Positions 16,401-22,608 of a stretch of DNA of 22,608 bases are shown here, piece by piece (position 1 is the first letter of the stretch; every line of letters begins with the position of its first letter). The stretch is from Bacteroidales bacterium UBA6267 (GTDB lineage: Bacteria; Bacteroidota; Bacteroidia; Bacteroidales; UBA1556). The stretch covers positions 1 to 22,608 of the forward strand of contig DJVB01000007.1 of the NCBI GenBank assembly GCA_002440745.1, given 5' to 3'. The notes under the pieces were generated by a model that was not told the DNA's origin, searched no databases, and saw only the letters and a list, made by a program, of their open reading frames with translations. The position numbers and the translations under genes are program-made.

Positions 16401-19400
16401 TTGATGAACAATTTGCATGCAAAGTAATAGTATCATTCTCAACAATTGTAAGTGAAGTATCAAAATTAAAATTTATGTTTGAATTTGCATGTAGAGTATG
16501 TGATGAAGCTAATACGCCATTCTTATATATTTGAAAATAAATATCATCGCTTTGTGCAGGTGATACTAACGAGCCTCTAAGCTTAATTGTACCACTATAT
16601 GGTGCAGTAAAAACAGATTTGTTATTTACCAAAAAATCCTCAGAAGCTTCAAAACGATTCATTTTTATTCCATCAGCATTTACCAAATTTTGGGGCCTTT
16701 TAAAATATGAAATCACAGGATTCCAATATACATCATCAAAAGAGCGATCTATGATTGAACTAAGTCTAAAGTAGATACGGTCTCCTTTTGTTACATTGAT
16801 TCTCAAAGGGGCTTGATTTTCTTGAGAATAATTTGATTCCCCAATGGTATCGGATATAAAAAGCACAGTGGAATTGCTATGCTGAATAACATATCTGATT
16901 CCGTCTGCATATCGAGATTGCTTTCTTGAGTAACTTGAATCTTCTATTAATTGAATTGGTGCATAAATTTCAATACTATCGCTATATGGAGCAGTCCACA
17001 TACGCACAATCTCCCTGTCATATTCTTCACTATTTTCAATATTAAATACATTTTCATTAATTGGATTAGACTTTATAATATGATAACAAGCTTCTGTCGG
17101 ATAAGTAATAGTATCATTTGTATTTTCAACAAAAACTGGAAATCCATTGGCATCAGGAATATTGTAAAGAATTTTTTCATCAGATATAAAATCAACAAAA
17201 CCATCTCCATTTACATCCGAAAAATACTCGCTTGTAGTTGATTTTGCTTTTGTTTTTACATAACTGGCTTCTAAACCAAGTCCATCATCGCTGCCAAATT
17301 TAAATATTTTGCCTGTGGCCTCTACACCAAAACCATTTGAACTTGATTTTGATTTACCAATATTATTTATGCCTGTAATAGGAGAAAGTTGAGGTAAATA
17401 AGTTAGTACTCCATTTACTAATTCTAACTTTTGATAAAAAACTTCATCCCCAGTTTTAATAACTCTATCAGGCAAACCATCTCCATCAATATCCATAATT
17501 AGCGTTTTATGTTTTGTCCAATCTTGTGAACCAGTGTAATTCATTCCAATAGATAAATTCTTTGAGGCAAGTTTTCCTTTATTAAGCCCAACATTCAAAG
17601 AACCTCCATAAGAAATACCTGTTGTTTTAGTTCTTCCAAGGGTCAAAGGGTCACTTTCTACGGTATGATTCAACAATTTTATATCTTCTTCCGGGATTGC
17701 ATAGTTTATAGAGGTCTCTGTATTAAAACCCAAATCATCTTCGTGAAAATATTCGAATTTGTGAATATTTACGTTAGGTTTTCCTTGAAATAATAAAATA
17801 TTACCACACCCTATATCATAATGATCTTCTGGTCGTGTAGCCGATTCCTCCATTCTTTCCCAAATATAACAAAGCACAGTTTTTCCAAAACTTCCTTCTG
17901 TATATCCTAAAATATACTCGCGAATAAATTGACTATTGAATGTGACTGTTACTTTATCAAGGCGATTTGCAATTACCTTTTTAAAACCAAACCGAGCATT
18001 TACTGACACGTCTGGCCTTGTGCCAGATTTATCAAGGGTAAATGTAACCTTATACTGTCCATCTGTTGTTCCATGTCCGGTATATATTACTTCATGTGGA
18101 TAAATGTTGAATCCTAAGTAAATAGAACTAGAATGCCCATTATGTTGTACTTTTTGATAGGTATATTTGATATAGTTACCATACAAATCTCTAACTTCGG
18201 CTAAAGCCCAATATGCAATGTTCCCATTAGTATAATTGGATAAAACACAGTTTTGATTTACGGCAGTGTCCATGGAATATTTTCCATAATAATACTTAGT
18301 TCCATTTCTATCAATCACTTCCCACCAATATTCAGTAGGATTTTTTCCATGGCGAATGATTTTATTGAAGCTTCCTTCAATTCTTAAACGAAACTCTTTA
18401 TTGCTATTAGTGTCTCTCTGAGAAAAGTTTGAATATTGAACTATGTTATTCAATTGCTGTCCTCCAATAAGATAGGATTCTGATTCAGCAATTGGACTAT
18501 ATAAAGGCACTCCCCATCGAGTTTCAACTTCTATTGCTGGTATCGACAAATCCCAACCGATTCCCAACCATCCATTACCTCCTTCACTGCTATAAGATAT
18601 TGCAAGTTGAGGTTGCATGCCATTTCTCCCATTAGGCACTTCAATGGGTAATTGGACTTCAGTACTTCCATGATTATTTGCTGATGGTGGAGCCAAGATA
18701 TTTAAACCATCGAGCGGATGTGCAGCTTTCATGTCTTTCAGACTCGTAGGCGTATAGGCGTTGGTCTGTGGGGCTTCCGGCACTTTCAATATGCCATTGA
18801 TAAAATCGGTGAAATGGTTGGTATAGCTTATCACCTGACAGTTAGCCATATCCACAGTGTCGTAAGGCAATGCCGTCCATTTGCCATTGCTTTCATCAAA
18901 ATAGTAACTCCTTATGTCCTTCGGGCTGTATCCCACAGGTAGAGCAGCACTATCATAAGGAATAGCTATTTTTATCGGTTTTGCAAACTGAGTTCCATGG
19001 GGCAATAATCTATAGCCCTTATGCGCTCCCGTTACGTTGACAAGTCCGCTGCCCATTACCGGCATATCTATCGACCGCAGACTTACTCCCTTCAATTGAA
19101 TATTTCTGTTAATGCTTCCTGCCTCTCCTTGAAGCTTTAACTTTCCTACACTAAAGTCTATTGCTCCCCCTGCTTTTACTAATTCCTGATTTATTACTAA
19201 TTCCTCCGTTTCTTCGCGCATCAAATCGTAGATGGCCGGCTGATGATACTGAACCTCTACTTGCAATTTCTGTCCATCTGCAAATTCAGCTTCAACTGTG
19301 GCAACTGCACTACTACTATCTTCCAACCTCAATTCAATTAGTCCTTCAAACTGTCCTCCTGAAACAGTTAATCGTTTGCTGCCGCTATTCACTTTTGCCT

Positions 19401-20106
19401 TTTCCCATCCTCGACCATTCACATAGCCTTTCACATAGCCTTTTCCTTCATAAAAATAAGAGGTTGTAGGCTGATTTATAACCAATTGCCGTTCATCTGT
19501 TTTGCTGCCGTTTGCTTTCTCAAGTCTGATTTGCAAATTTCTGATTTTATAGCCGTAATTGGCATTCTCCGGCAGAGTAAACCGAATAATATTTTCACCT
19601 TGTCGCAAAGCCGACAAGGATATCTGTTCCTTCTGACTACTCCATTCACTTTTCTTTTTCACTATTAAGCCACCATAACTCAACTGATCATTTATACCTC
19701 GACTAACCGAAGTATAATCGGCTAATCCATACAAATCGTACTCAAGCCATGCTATTTCATTAGACCGAATGGTGTCGATATTTACTTTAAAAATATTGTC
19801 GGTCGGGCTATCCATAAGTCCTCCTTGTTTGCCTTCAGCTTGCGCTATCCGACCTATTCTGCCATCACTTTTGCCTGTCGTTTTATAAACACGGATGTTT
19901 TTTATTGGCTTCACTTCCGCCATCGTGGTATCCGAAGTTTCAGGTTGCTCAACCTCTTGATTTGCTACCACCGGAATTATGGGTTGAGTAAATGCTGTTT
20001 CGTATTTCATGCTTTTGCCATCAGATCCGGTTTGACAGGATGGGTAAAAAATAAAGGATATCAATGCTAATCCTAAAATGCTGAGTAAAATAAATTGGTT
20101 TTTCAT
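10444..20106 (-). CDS. Giant SpvB/TcdB/Rhs protein R0 with variable C-terminal tip
   Basis: The product has 3220 residues. An N-terminal signal ends at Cys24 (FYPSC), a possible lipobox. Residues about 355-440 form a beta-rich domain (GYRLLPHGTQFAKPIKIAIP). An SpvB-like domain follows from about 455 (QPQLAISYSSEGGNGWLGIG). FG-GAP/VCBS-type calcium motifs occur near residues 870 (DIDGDGLPD), 961 (DVNGDGFVD), 1563, 1650, 1730 and 1815 (DMNNDGYLD). A TcdB-middle-like part, YD/Rhs repeats from about 2130, and the Rhs-associated core near 2900-3010 (YHSDHLGSSAWI to YIDPWG) come next. The tip is residues 3011-3220: a basic start (FERKFERKKERF), then Gly-rich and hydrophobic helices. In known Tc and Rhs proteins, YD repeats form a cocoon that encloses the tip. 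It begins 21 bases after the T9SS cargo gene, so an operon is likely. Confidence 0.92.
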   Translation of the reverse strand: MKNQFILLSILGLALISFIFYPSCQTGSDGKSMKYETAFTQPIIPVVANQEVEQPETSDTTMAEVKPIKNIRVYKTTGKSDGRIGRIAQAEGKQGGLMDSPTDNIFKVNIDTIRSNEIAWLEYDLYGLADYTSVSRGINDQLSYGGLIVKKKSEWSSQKEQISLSALRQGENIIRFTLPENANYGYKIRNLQIRLEKANGSKTDERQLVINQPTTSYFYEGKGYVKGYVNGRGWEKAKVNSGSKRLTVSGGQFEGLIELRLEDSSSAVATVEAEFADGQKLQVEVQYHQPAIYDLMREETEELVINQELVKAGGAIDFSVGKLKLQGEAGSINRNIQLKGVSLRSIDMPVMGSGLVNVTGAHKGYRLLPHGTQFAKPIKIAIPYDSAALPVGYSPKDIRSYYFDESNGKWTALPYDTVDMANCQVISYTNHFTDFINGILKVPEAPQTNAYTPTSLKDMKAAHPLDGLNILAPPSANNHGSTEVQLPIEVPNGRNGMQPQLAISYSSEGGNGWLGIGWDLSIPAIEVETRWGVPLYSPIAESESYLIGGQQLNNIVQYSNFSQRDTNSNKEFRLRIEGSFNKIIRHGKNPTEYWWEVIDRNGTKYYYGKYSMDTAVNQNCVLSNYTNGNIAYWALAEVRDLYGNYIKYTYQKVQHNGHSSSIYLGFNIYPHEVIYTGHGTTDGQYKVTFTLDKSGTRPDVSVNARFGFKKVIANRLDKVTVTFNSQFIREYILGYTEGSFGKTVLCYIWERMEESATRPEDHYDIGCGNILLFQGKPNVNIHKFEYFHEDDLGFNTETSINYAIPEEDIKLLNHTVESDPLTLGRTKTTGISYGGSLNVGLNKGKLASKNLSIGMNYTGSQDWTKHKTLIMDIDGDGLPDRVIKTGDEVFYQKLELVNGVLTYLPQLSPITGINNIGKSKSSSNGFGVEATGKIFKFGSDDGLGLEASYVKTKAKSTTSEYFSDVNGDGFVDFISDEKILYNIPDANGFPVFVENTNDTITYPTEACYHIIKSNPINENVFNIENSEEYDREIVRMWTAPYSDSIEIYAPIQLIEDSSYSRKQSRYADGIRYVIQHSNSTVLFISDTIGESNYSQENQAPLRINVTKGDRIYFRLSSIIDRSFDDVYWNPVISYFKRPQNLVNADGIKMNRFEASEDFLVNNKSVFTAPYSGTIKLRGSLVSPAQSDDIYFQIYKNGVLASSHTLHANSNINFNFDTSLTIVENDTITLHANCSSNVDWPKLVHDFDLFYTNIPGMAVDTSQHHSTVRVKPMVTYDYYQNSIQPTISDSLVAGAHSFTPLIHFNPQNPPVSGQMVLVVKENKKVIGKKTFNVLFNVPQFPTMYTTLSNNKRLYYELYTNDYNLANNIVNANLIIDGGNDTTSIGVYSKLPDSTFIFGTLYRGWGHFSYRDPNGYPLNPINENLLCLTDLARDTNLIKVDTAGIQNFDDLEATLKKGGLNDPLTMPFIMLVPHQDSLMWTDFAGAAYLNGNIQSNTLAYVQKTDTIYDSPLPVLDDPSLKLQSVRLMSESTSKTYLFGAGAGVEDLKISLGGSGGSGEEKQISNFLDLNGDRFPDVIGQSIQYTLPVGGFHNGIGNNIFDEKSSTFKSWGISDGLSSLKTTRTSTGKAKNFAVRGNRSYSHGSNEDNYSYIDINGDGLNDRCFNNGMVQLNFGYTFGLKENISGFNLIREGESNQISLAINGGTPYFSKDLLSWSAGIVGTLSDNSNNKLIMDINGDGLNDMIFIYNSHIWVKLNTGTSFFSDWEWSDDNEISLSKSYNADVPLSGSLGIPVGWVKIVGNLRFSASASVTKQKIDLRDMNNDGYLDLVSAEGASGVKVKYSKLGRINILKKVVTPSKSQYEISYSLTESSQKMPQRKYVMSSLSIYDAHAGDGEDRVYYTFDYHNPYYHRAERSFLGFDTVLTMQMNPTSLTSNPYRTTLERYHNSDFIFKGLKYYETLKDSLGIIKVEVFYFYKAKEIETGNEVPSNMVHCFGPYYPAISSKIAFYYESGGSMTSYETYKHGKFGNIIEYYNHGDILDNSDDLVTEIIYHSDTVQNILSMVDSMFVKNGTTLLRSRAGDYIDSTGVLSQLISYNGSNQSVIDIEYNNYGLVNRIYYPENANQQRLQYNYDYDPVVNTYPITVTDIFGNSSSTVYDFRLGLPVKTIDIAGNEINFKYYDNGRIQYIKGPYEDAGSEPLIQFDYSDQHDHTQPSADSIPWALTTYLDPLNQNNFFSSVVLSDGLGRVIQSKRNAIISDQSGNPNEVMIVSGKVVYDGYGRPVESYFPITESLGTESVFNFNVDTINPTRVVYDVMDRSVEMITPDLTTTSMEYRVGLDGFDKNCFKQIVTDANGISIAAFFDIKGKQTTIKAPHGATTKFIYSPIGELIQSIDPELNSTYYNYDLAGQLIERIHPDAGITSYTYDNAGNLLTTQTANLAGTSEFIQYSYDYNRLTQVTYPQNPENNVYYEYGDANTGNQSGRLVKMQDASGVQTFSYGKLGELIENNHTFVMPAGETYTFMTQWEYDSWNRTKSITYADGEVVSYDYDEAGNLVEMSGQKGSQSYSYLESVGYDKFGSRVRMDYGNGTVNNYFYNPINRRLNRLQSFSLTDTMQDITYSYDLVGNILSDTNHAGSANSMGGQYNYQHAYDSLYRLVNSVGQFGTDYSYQLLMAYSSTGNITNKTLSANTLIGGLEGTINYNRNYSYYTTKPHAVQTVADQVSQLDMQISWDANGNMTMQQTDMGDDEVMERRLCWDEENRLMSVKDNLSMSSYLYNAGGERVWKFTGAVEQMTLNGKDYFDVANLTEKTLYTSPYMVLTNREYTKHYFTGSERIASKIGGGFALSLVDMRTDVADKNADYPQISNDLHHLLNRSGECVGIRSGFLSLHNEFEFLEESLHQDEIEENQYFYHSDHLGSSAWISDGGGYAYEHIEYLPYGELFIQQKAGEWDTRYKFTGKERDTETGFDYFGARYYSSELSVWLSVDPLADKYPSTSAYSYVLSNPIRYIDPWGLEEKPNRFERKFERKKERFELTGKSRHGRKLVEFINKRGDKLGLSNANYNQEKNIIIYDSKSNSSIRISNDPSDGSRNLDGIEIVAGIVRGGTNSKQNSFNGSDVSFGLGLETTIINEATRGIGMKTVKLIGKSASFVGGVVGVIDNTHESIKAFTNKKYIEGSLQAAQAAGYAAGTVMLFTPLAPIGATILLVNGLFDLGEYFIKESRK
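11509..11820 (-). repeat. 312-base Rhs core block identical to 4966-5277
   Basis: This is the R0 copy of the block shared with O3, in the same orientation, with no mismatch seen by eye. It encodes the core part from NAGGERVWKF through YFTGSERIASKIGGG to PQISND. Confidence 0.85.
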
Positions 20107-20127
20107 ATTTCGTATTTTTTTTTATTG

Positions 20128-21627
20128 CTATTTAACTACTACTCTTTGGGTTTGGGTTTGGGTCTTTGTGCTTAGCTTAAAGAAATAGACTCCCTGCGTC
20201 AATAGCTGCTTCGACAGGGTATAAAACACATCGGTATGTATTTCCTCCACTGAAACAATCTTTCCGGTTACATCCGTTATTTCCAAAATAAAATCCTCTT
20301 CTTCTGCGGGTTCAATCGTAACCGTAAATAGGCCATCACCCGGATTTGGATAAACACCGAATTTTAAGTTTTTATCCGTCTCTTCAAGGATGTTTTCAGT
20401 TTGCAATGCTTTATTTTGTCGGTTTACGGATGGAGAAGCAATCCTAAAACTGAATAAGTCGGCACCGGAAAAATCGGTATCCCAAACGATATTGCTAAAA
20501 TAGAAATTGCGCTGATTATCCACACTATCAGGCAAGTAAATATCGGTTGAGTCAAATTCAAAAGGGCCTTCACAATTGCGAGAAATTATCAGCTCTAACG
20601 GACTAATCGAATCGAAACTATTTCCGTTGAATTTAATGTTCACCGGCAAAAAAGGAAATTGGGCGCCTGTTACTTTCACTTTCCATTTCCTGTTAAGAAT
20701 ATTTGAAATAGGTAGTTGACCTCCGGTATCCATTTCTACCTCATTTATGGGTTTTCCGTTATGCCCCCAAACGATATAATTATAATCGTTTATTGTAAAT
20801 GGATTATTAGCATTTTTCTCTTCCAAACTCCCCAAAAACATCGTCAATTCGCTTGCCCCACCTTGGCCTGCCGACTGTCTTTGATTTATCATTATCAAAT
20901 CGTCCCGACCTAAAGCCGCAACATCATTCGTAAATGCAACCTCCTTTTTTGTATTCCAAACCACTTCATTTTGCGAGCTGAGATAATTTATTCGATTTAG
21001 AGTGATACCATATTTTACAGCTAAATAGGTGTGTATCTTTTCATTATCTCTCGCTCCCGGCTTAGTGTCGAAATACATCACCTCTGCTATTTTGCCAAAA
21101 AATTGCAGCGAATCCGTTCCCCCAATCTGTATTCCCGAAATTGTAGTGTCCGGCTTTTCATTTTTCCACGATTGCGTAAGTGCATTTATATACAAGTCCG
21201 GTTGTGTAGTTTGGGAATATCGTATATCCTTATACGCCCCCAAAATTCGTTGACTGGTTAAACCTATTCGCTTAGTGCTATCAAATTTCATGGTCCATAT
21301 TCCATTTTCATAAATGGTGTCTTCGATATGATAAACCACATACATCTTCAAATTGCCTTTTTTCTTCGGATTATAGGGAATAAAAAGAGGACCATTGTTT
21401 TGGTCAACAAATACTGCATCCTGAAAATTTATAGCGGTGATATTTAATGGAGTAAGATTATTCCACGAGGCTTCCAAACCATTAAGACGCCAGTCTGACC
21501 AGTGCAGGCTGTCAATCTCATTAGCACTCTCCAACCAAACTACAGGTTGTTTGTCAATCAACAACTGCTGTGCTTGCAGCAAAAAACCTGCTAAGGTAAA
21601 AATCGAAATCAAAAAGAATTTGTTCAT
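20128..21627 (-). CDS. Secreted protein with T9SS C-terminal sorting domain
   Basis: The product has 499 residues. It has a signal peptide (FFLISIFTLAGFLLQAQ) and a LamG/concanavalin-like region whose end is marked by IAEVMYFDTKPGARDNEKIH and TYLAVKYGITLN, a motif I recall from Bacteroidota surface proteins. A middle beta region contains DDLIMINQRQSAGQGG and NYIVWGHNG. The C-terminal type A sorting domain (residues about 420-499) reads KFGVYPNPGDGLFTV, ITDVTGKIVS, then GVYFFKLSTKTQTQTQRVVVK broken by short linkers. It should pass the outer membrane by T9SS and attach to the surface. It is first in the likely operon with R0, so it may help display, anchor or target the Rhs protein (inference). 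A promoter box lies about 65 bases upstream. Confidence 0.88.
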   Translation of the reverse strand: MNKFFLISIFTLAGFLLQAQQLLIDKQPVVWLESANEIDSLHWSDWRLNGLEASWNNLTPLNITAINFQDAVFVDQNNGPLFIPYNPKKKGNLKMYVVYHIEDTIYENGIWTMKFDSTKRIGLTSQRILGAYKDIRYSQTTQPDLYINALTQSWKNEKPDTTISGIQIGGTDSLQFFGKIAEVMYFDTKPGARDNEKIHTYLAVKYGITLNRINYLSSQNEVVWNTKKEVAFTNDVAALGRDDLIMINQRQSAGQGGASELTMFLGSLEEKNANNPFTINDYNYIVWGHNGKPINEVEMDTGGQLPISNILNRKWKVKVTGAQFPFLPVNIKFNGNSFDSISPLELIISRNCEGPFEFDSTDIYLPDSVDNQRNFYFSNIVWDTDFSGADLFSFRIASPSVNRQNKALQTENILEETDKNLKFGVYPNPGDGLFTVTIEPAEEEDFILEITDVTGKIVSVEEIHTDVFYTLSKQLLTQGVYFFKLSTKTQTQTQRVVVK

Positions 21628-21690
21628 GGCAATTTGGGTTTAATGGGGTGATTGAGTGTAATAATTAAAATTTGTCATTTAAAAGGACGA

Positions 21691-21698
21691 CAAAATTA
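21691..21698 (-). promoter_or_regulatory. Promoter box of the T9SS/R0 operon
   Basis: The minus strand reads TAATTTTG, preceded by TA, an exact TAnnTTTG match, 64 bases before the ATG of the T9SS cargo gene. CTTTTGG at 21711-21717 lies 13 bases upstream, closer than a usual -33 box. The same octamer precedes O3. Confidence 0.55.
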
Positions 21699-21720
21699 TA
21701 CCTCAAAAAACCAAAAGTCA

Positions 21721-21748
21721 TCACCTAAACAGGTGAAAAATAGGTGAA
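21721..21748. promoter_or_regulatory. Possible operator: three AGGTGA half-sites
   Basis: The plus strand holds TCACCT (21721-21726), AGGTGA (21731-21736) and AGGTGA (21742-21747). The first two form an inverted repeat with a 4-base gap. The last two are direct repeats 11 bases apart, about one helical turn. They sit just upstream of the promoter box of the T9SS/R0 operon, where an activator would bind. No regulator gene is visible in the window. Confidence 0.4.
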
Positions 21749-21890
21749 TTTTAGACTTTTTTTAACTGTATTAATTTATCGGAAAAGTCAATATAAAAGT
21801 GATTTAAAAAGCATATAATCAACAAATTAAATCCATTTAGGAAATGATTTTTATAATTTGTGGAAAAGGAGCTTTTATTTTTTTTATTTT

Positions 21891-21930
21891 CTTTTTTTTT
21901 TAAGATTGGTATTCATTTAAAAAAAAAAAG
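21891..21930. repeat. A/T inverted repeat, low complexity
   Basis: C followed by ten T and AA (21891-21903) is mirrored by TT, eleven A and G (21918-21930) with a loop of about 14 bases (gattggtattcat and neighbours). It lies in a gene-free stretch with further poly-T just before it. A structural or slippage-prone site is possible; no coding sequence is supported. Confidence 0.45.
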
Positions 21931-22073
21931 GAATGATTTTGATATTGTTTTTTCAAAAAATCGGGCAAATCAATGGAATGGCGATATGGCGTTTGGGGAA
22001 AATGATGAAAAGAAACGGTTTGAATGGATTGGATTGTGGGAAATGATGATGAAAAAACAATTTGGATTGGGAA

Positions 22074-22115
22074 AAACCCCGTAGATACAGTTCATGAACC
22101 GTATCTACGGGGTTT
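22074..22115. repeat. 42-base near-perfect palindrome (hairpin)
   Basis: The arm AAACCCCGTAGATAC at 22074-22088 is mirrored by GTATCTACGGGGTTT at 22101-22115. Between them lies GTTCATGAAC, itself self-complementary, with one mismatched pair (22089 and 22100). It lies about 170 bases after the stop of the Rpn-like gene and could be a terminator for it, although the T-tract after the stem on the minus strand is short (GGGGTTTTTC). A repeat-element or protein-binding role is equally possible. Confidence 0.6.
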
Positions 22116-22288
22116 ATCAATAAAAATTCGTCCATTGGATTTTCATGATTTCCACCCAATTCTTCCATTAGATTGTCATCATTATTTTCAATCCATTTTC
22201 TTTAAAATTCGGAATCGGTATCATCCCAATCCGGTATAATCATTATAAAATGTATGTGGTTGGGAATTATATCAATTTGATATTCAGA

Positions 22289-22608
22289 CTACAACCCTTC
22301 TATTTCTTCTTCGCTTAAACCGGTCATTTTGATAATATCAACTATTGGAATACCTATTTCTTTCGCAATTTTAGCAGTCTTGCGCATCCCAATTTTTTCG
22401 CCTTCAATCAATCCTTCCAATTTGGTTTCGTAAAGTAAGGTTTTTTCGTTGCTGATGCGATCCCAGTTTTTGTCGTAATGTAGCTTCTCTTCTTTGGTTA
22501 GACTGGCAACTCCAACAAATTCTAAGGCTTGTTTTATTTCAGGATGCTCCAAAAGTTCGGCGGAAATATACTCCGTTTGCTCATTGATTTCGGTCAGGAA
22601 GCGCAGCC
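22289..22608 (-). CDS. Rpn/PD-(D/E)XK transposase-like nuclease, C-terminal part (partial)
   Basis: The reading frame enters from the right edge and gives about 105 residues here: LRFLTEINEQTEYISAELLE, then HPEIKQALEFVGVASLTKEE, KLHYDKNWDRIS, and a C-terminus with LEGLIEGEKIGMRKTAKIAKE and ending MTGLSEEEIEGL. This pattern is typical of the C-terminal helical part of Rpn-family recombination-promoting nuclease / putative transposase proteins, which are common in Bacteroidota. The catalytic PD-(D/E)XK domain would be further upstream, outside the window. Treating the TTG at 22550-22552 as a start would cut a clearly continuing frame, so I call it partial. It is not obviously linked to the Rhs operon, from which it is separated by about 660 bases and a palindrome. 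Confidence 0.8.
   Translation of the reverse strand, partial: LRFLTEINEQTEYISAELLEHPEIKQALEFVGVASLTKEEKLHYDKNWDRISNEKTLLYETKLEGLIEGEKIGMRKTAKIAKEIGIPIVDIIKMTGLSEEEIEGL

Larger units (their letters stand above)
21628..22288. other. Gene-poor region upstream of the T9SS/R0 operon
   Basis: These 661 bases hold the promoter box, the AGGTGA sites, the A/T inverted repeat and the 42-base palindrome, all listed separately. From about 21960 to 22240 the DNA is rich in repeated ggattg, aatgatga and caatcc words. Short open frames exist on both strands but look like by-products of this composition. No RNA gene is recognised. Confidence 0.6.

Noticed and set aside
16951..17241. Plus-strand frame of 96 codons opposite the FG-GAP part of R0
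   Set aside because: It is a shadow of the R0 coding strand with no own evidence.
21860..22239. Open frames on both strands in the gap (for example 21953-22168 minus, 21860-22084 and 22024-22239 plus)
   Set aside because: Composition is low-complexity, the frames share residues only because they cross the palindrome, and none has a recognisable domain or start signal.
1..22608. CRISPR array, tRNA or rRNA genes
   Set aside because: The repeats present are long, coding and dispersed, with no regular short repeat-spacer pattern. I saw no cloverleaf or rRNA-like sequence.

Overview
The window looks like Bacteroidota. It is AT-rich, carries a type IX secretion (T9SS) C-terminal sorting domain, has several lipoproteins ending in Ser-Cys or Ala-Cys lipoboxes, has promoter-like boxes of the TAnnTTTG type, and has weak Shine-Dalgarno sequences. 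The genus cannot be fixed from what is visible. Every gene I accept lies on the minus strand, so transcription runs from high to low coordinates.

Right end (20128-22608): the C-terminal part of an Rpn/PD-(D/E)XK 'transposase-like' nuclease protein runs off the edge. A gene-poor stretch of about 660 bases follows, with a 42-base palindrome, an A/T hairpin, three AGGTGA half-sites and a TAATTTTG promoter box. Next comes a 499-residue secreted T9SS cargo protein. Only 21 bases later starts a giant 3220-residue SpvB/TcdB/Rhs protein (called R0 here), probably in the same operon.

Centre (10022-20106): R0 has an export signal, an SpvB-like domain, several FG-GAP-type calcium-binding motifs, YD/Rhs repeats, an Rhs-associated core and a variable 210-residue C-terminal tip with hydrophobic helices. 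A multi-pass membrane protein overlaps its stop codon and is the likely immunity gene.

Left half (1-9988): an array of at least six 'orphan' Rhs cassettes (O1-O6 in transcription order). Each begins with a different length of the same Rhs core, ends in an unrelated tip, and is followed by a small exported or membrane protein gene as candidate immunity. The tips are: O1 unknown (WG-repeat immunity); O2 unknown basic tip (lipoprotein plus a TonB C-terminal-domain protein); O3 unknown (lipoprotein); O4 Gly-rich (two-helix membrane protein); O5 a JAB/JAMM-like metallopeptidase fold (lipoprotein); O6 only its first 31 codons, cut by the window edge.

How it fits together (inference): R0 is the full delivery protein and the orphans are a silent or semi-silent store of alternative tips. 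Stretches of R0 and the orphan cores are identical or nearly identical at DNA level (312 bases with no mismatch by eye between O3 and R0), so homologous recombination could swap tips. Several orphans have their own promoter-like boxes and intact frames, so they may also be expressed. All assigned immunity candidates carry signal peptides, lipoboxes or membrane helices, which suggests that the toxins act in or across the cell envelope, or that neutralisation happens there.
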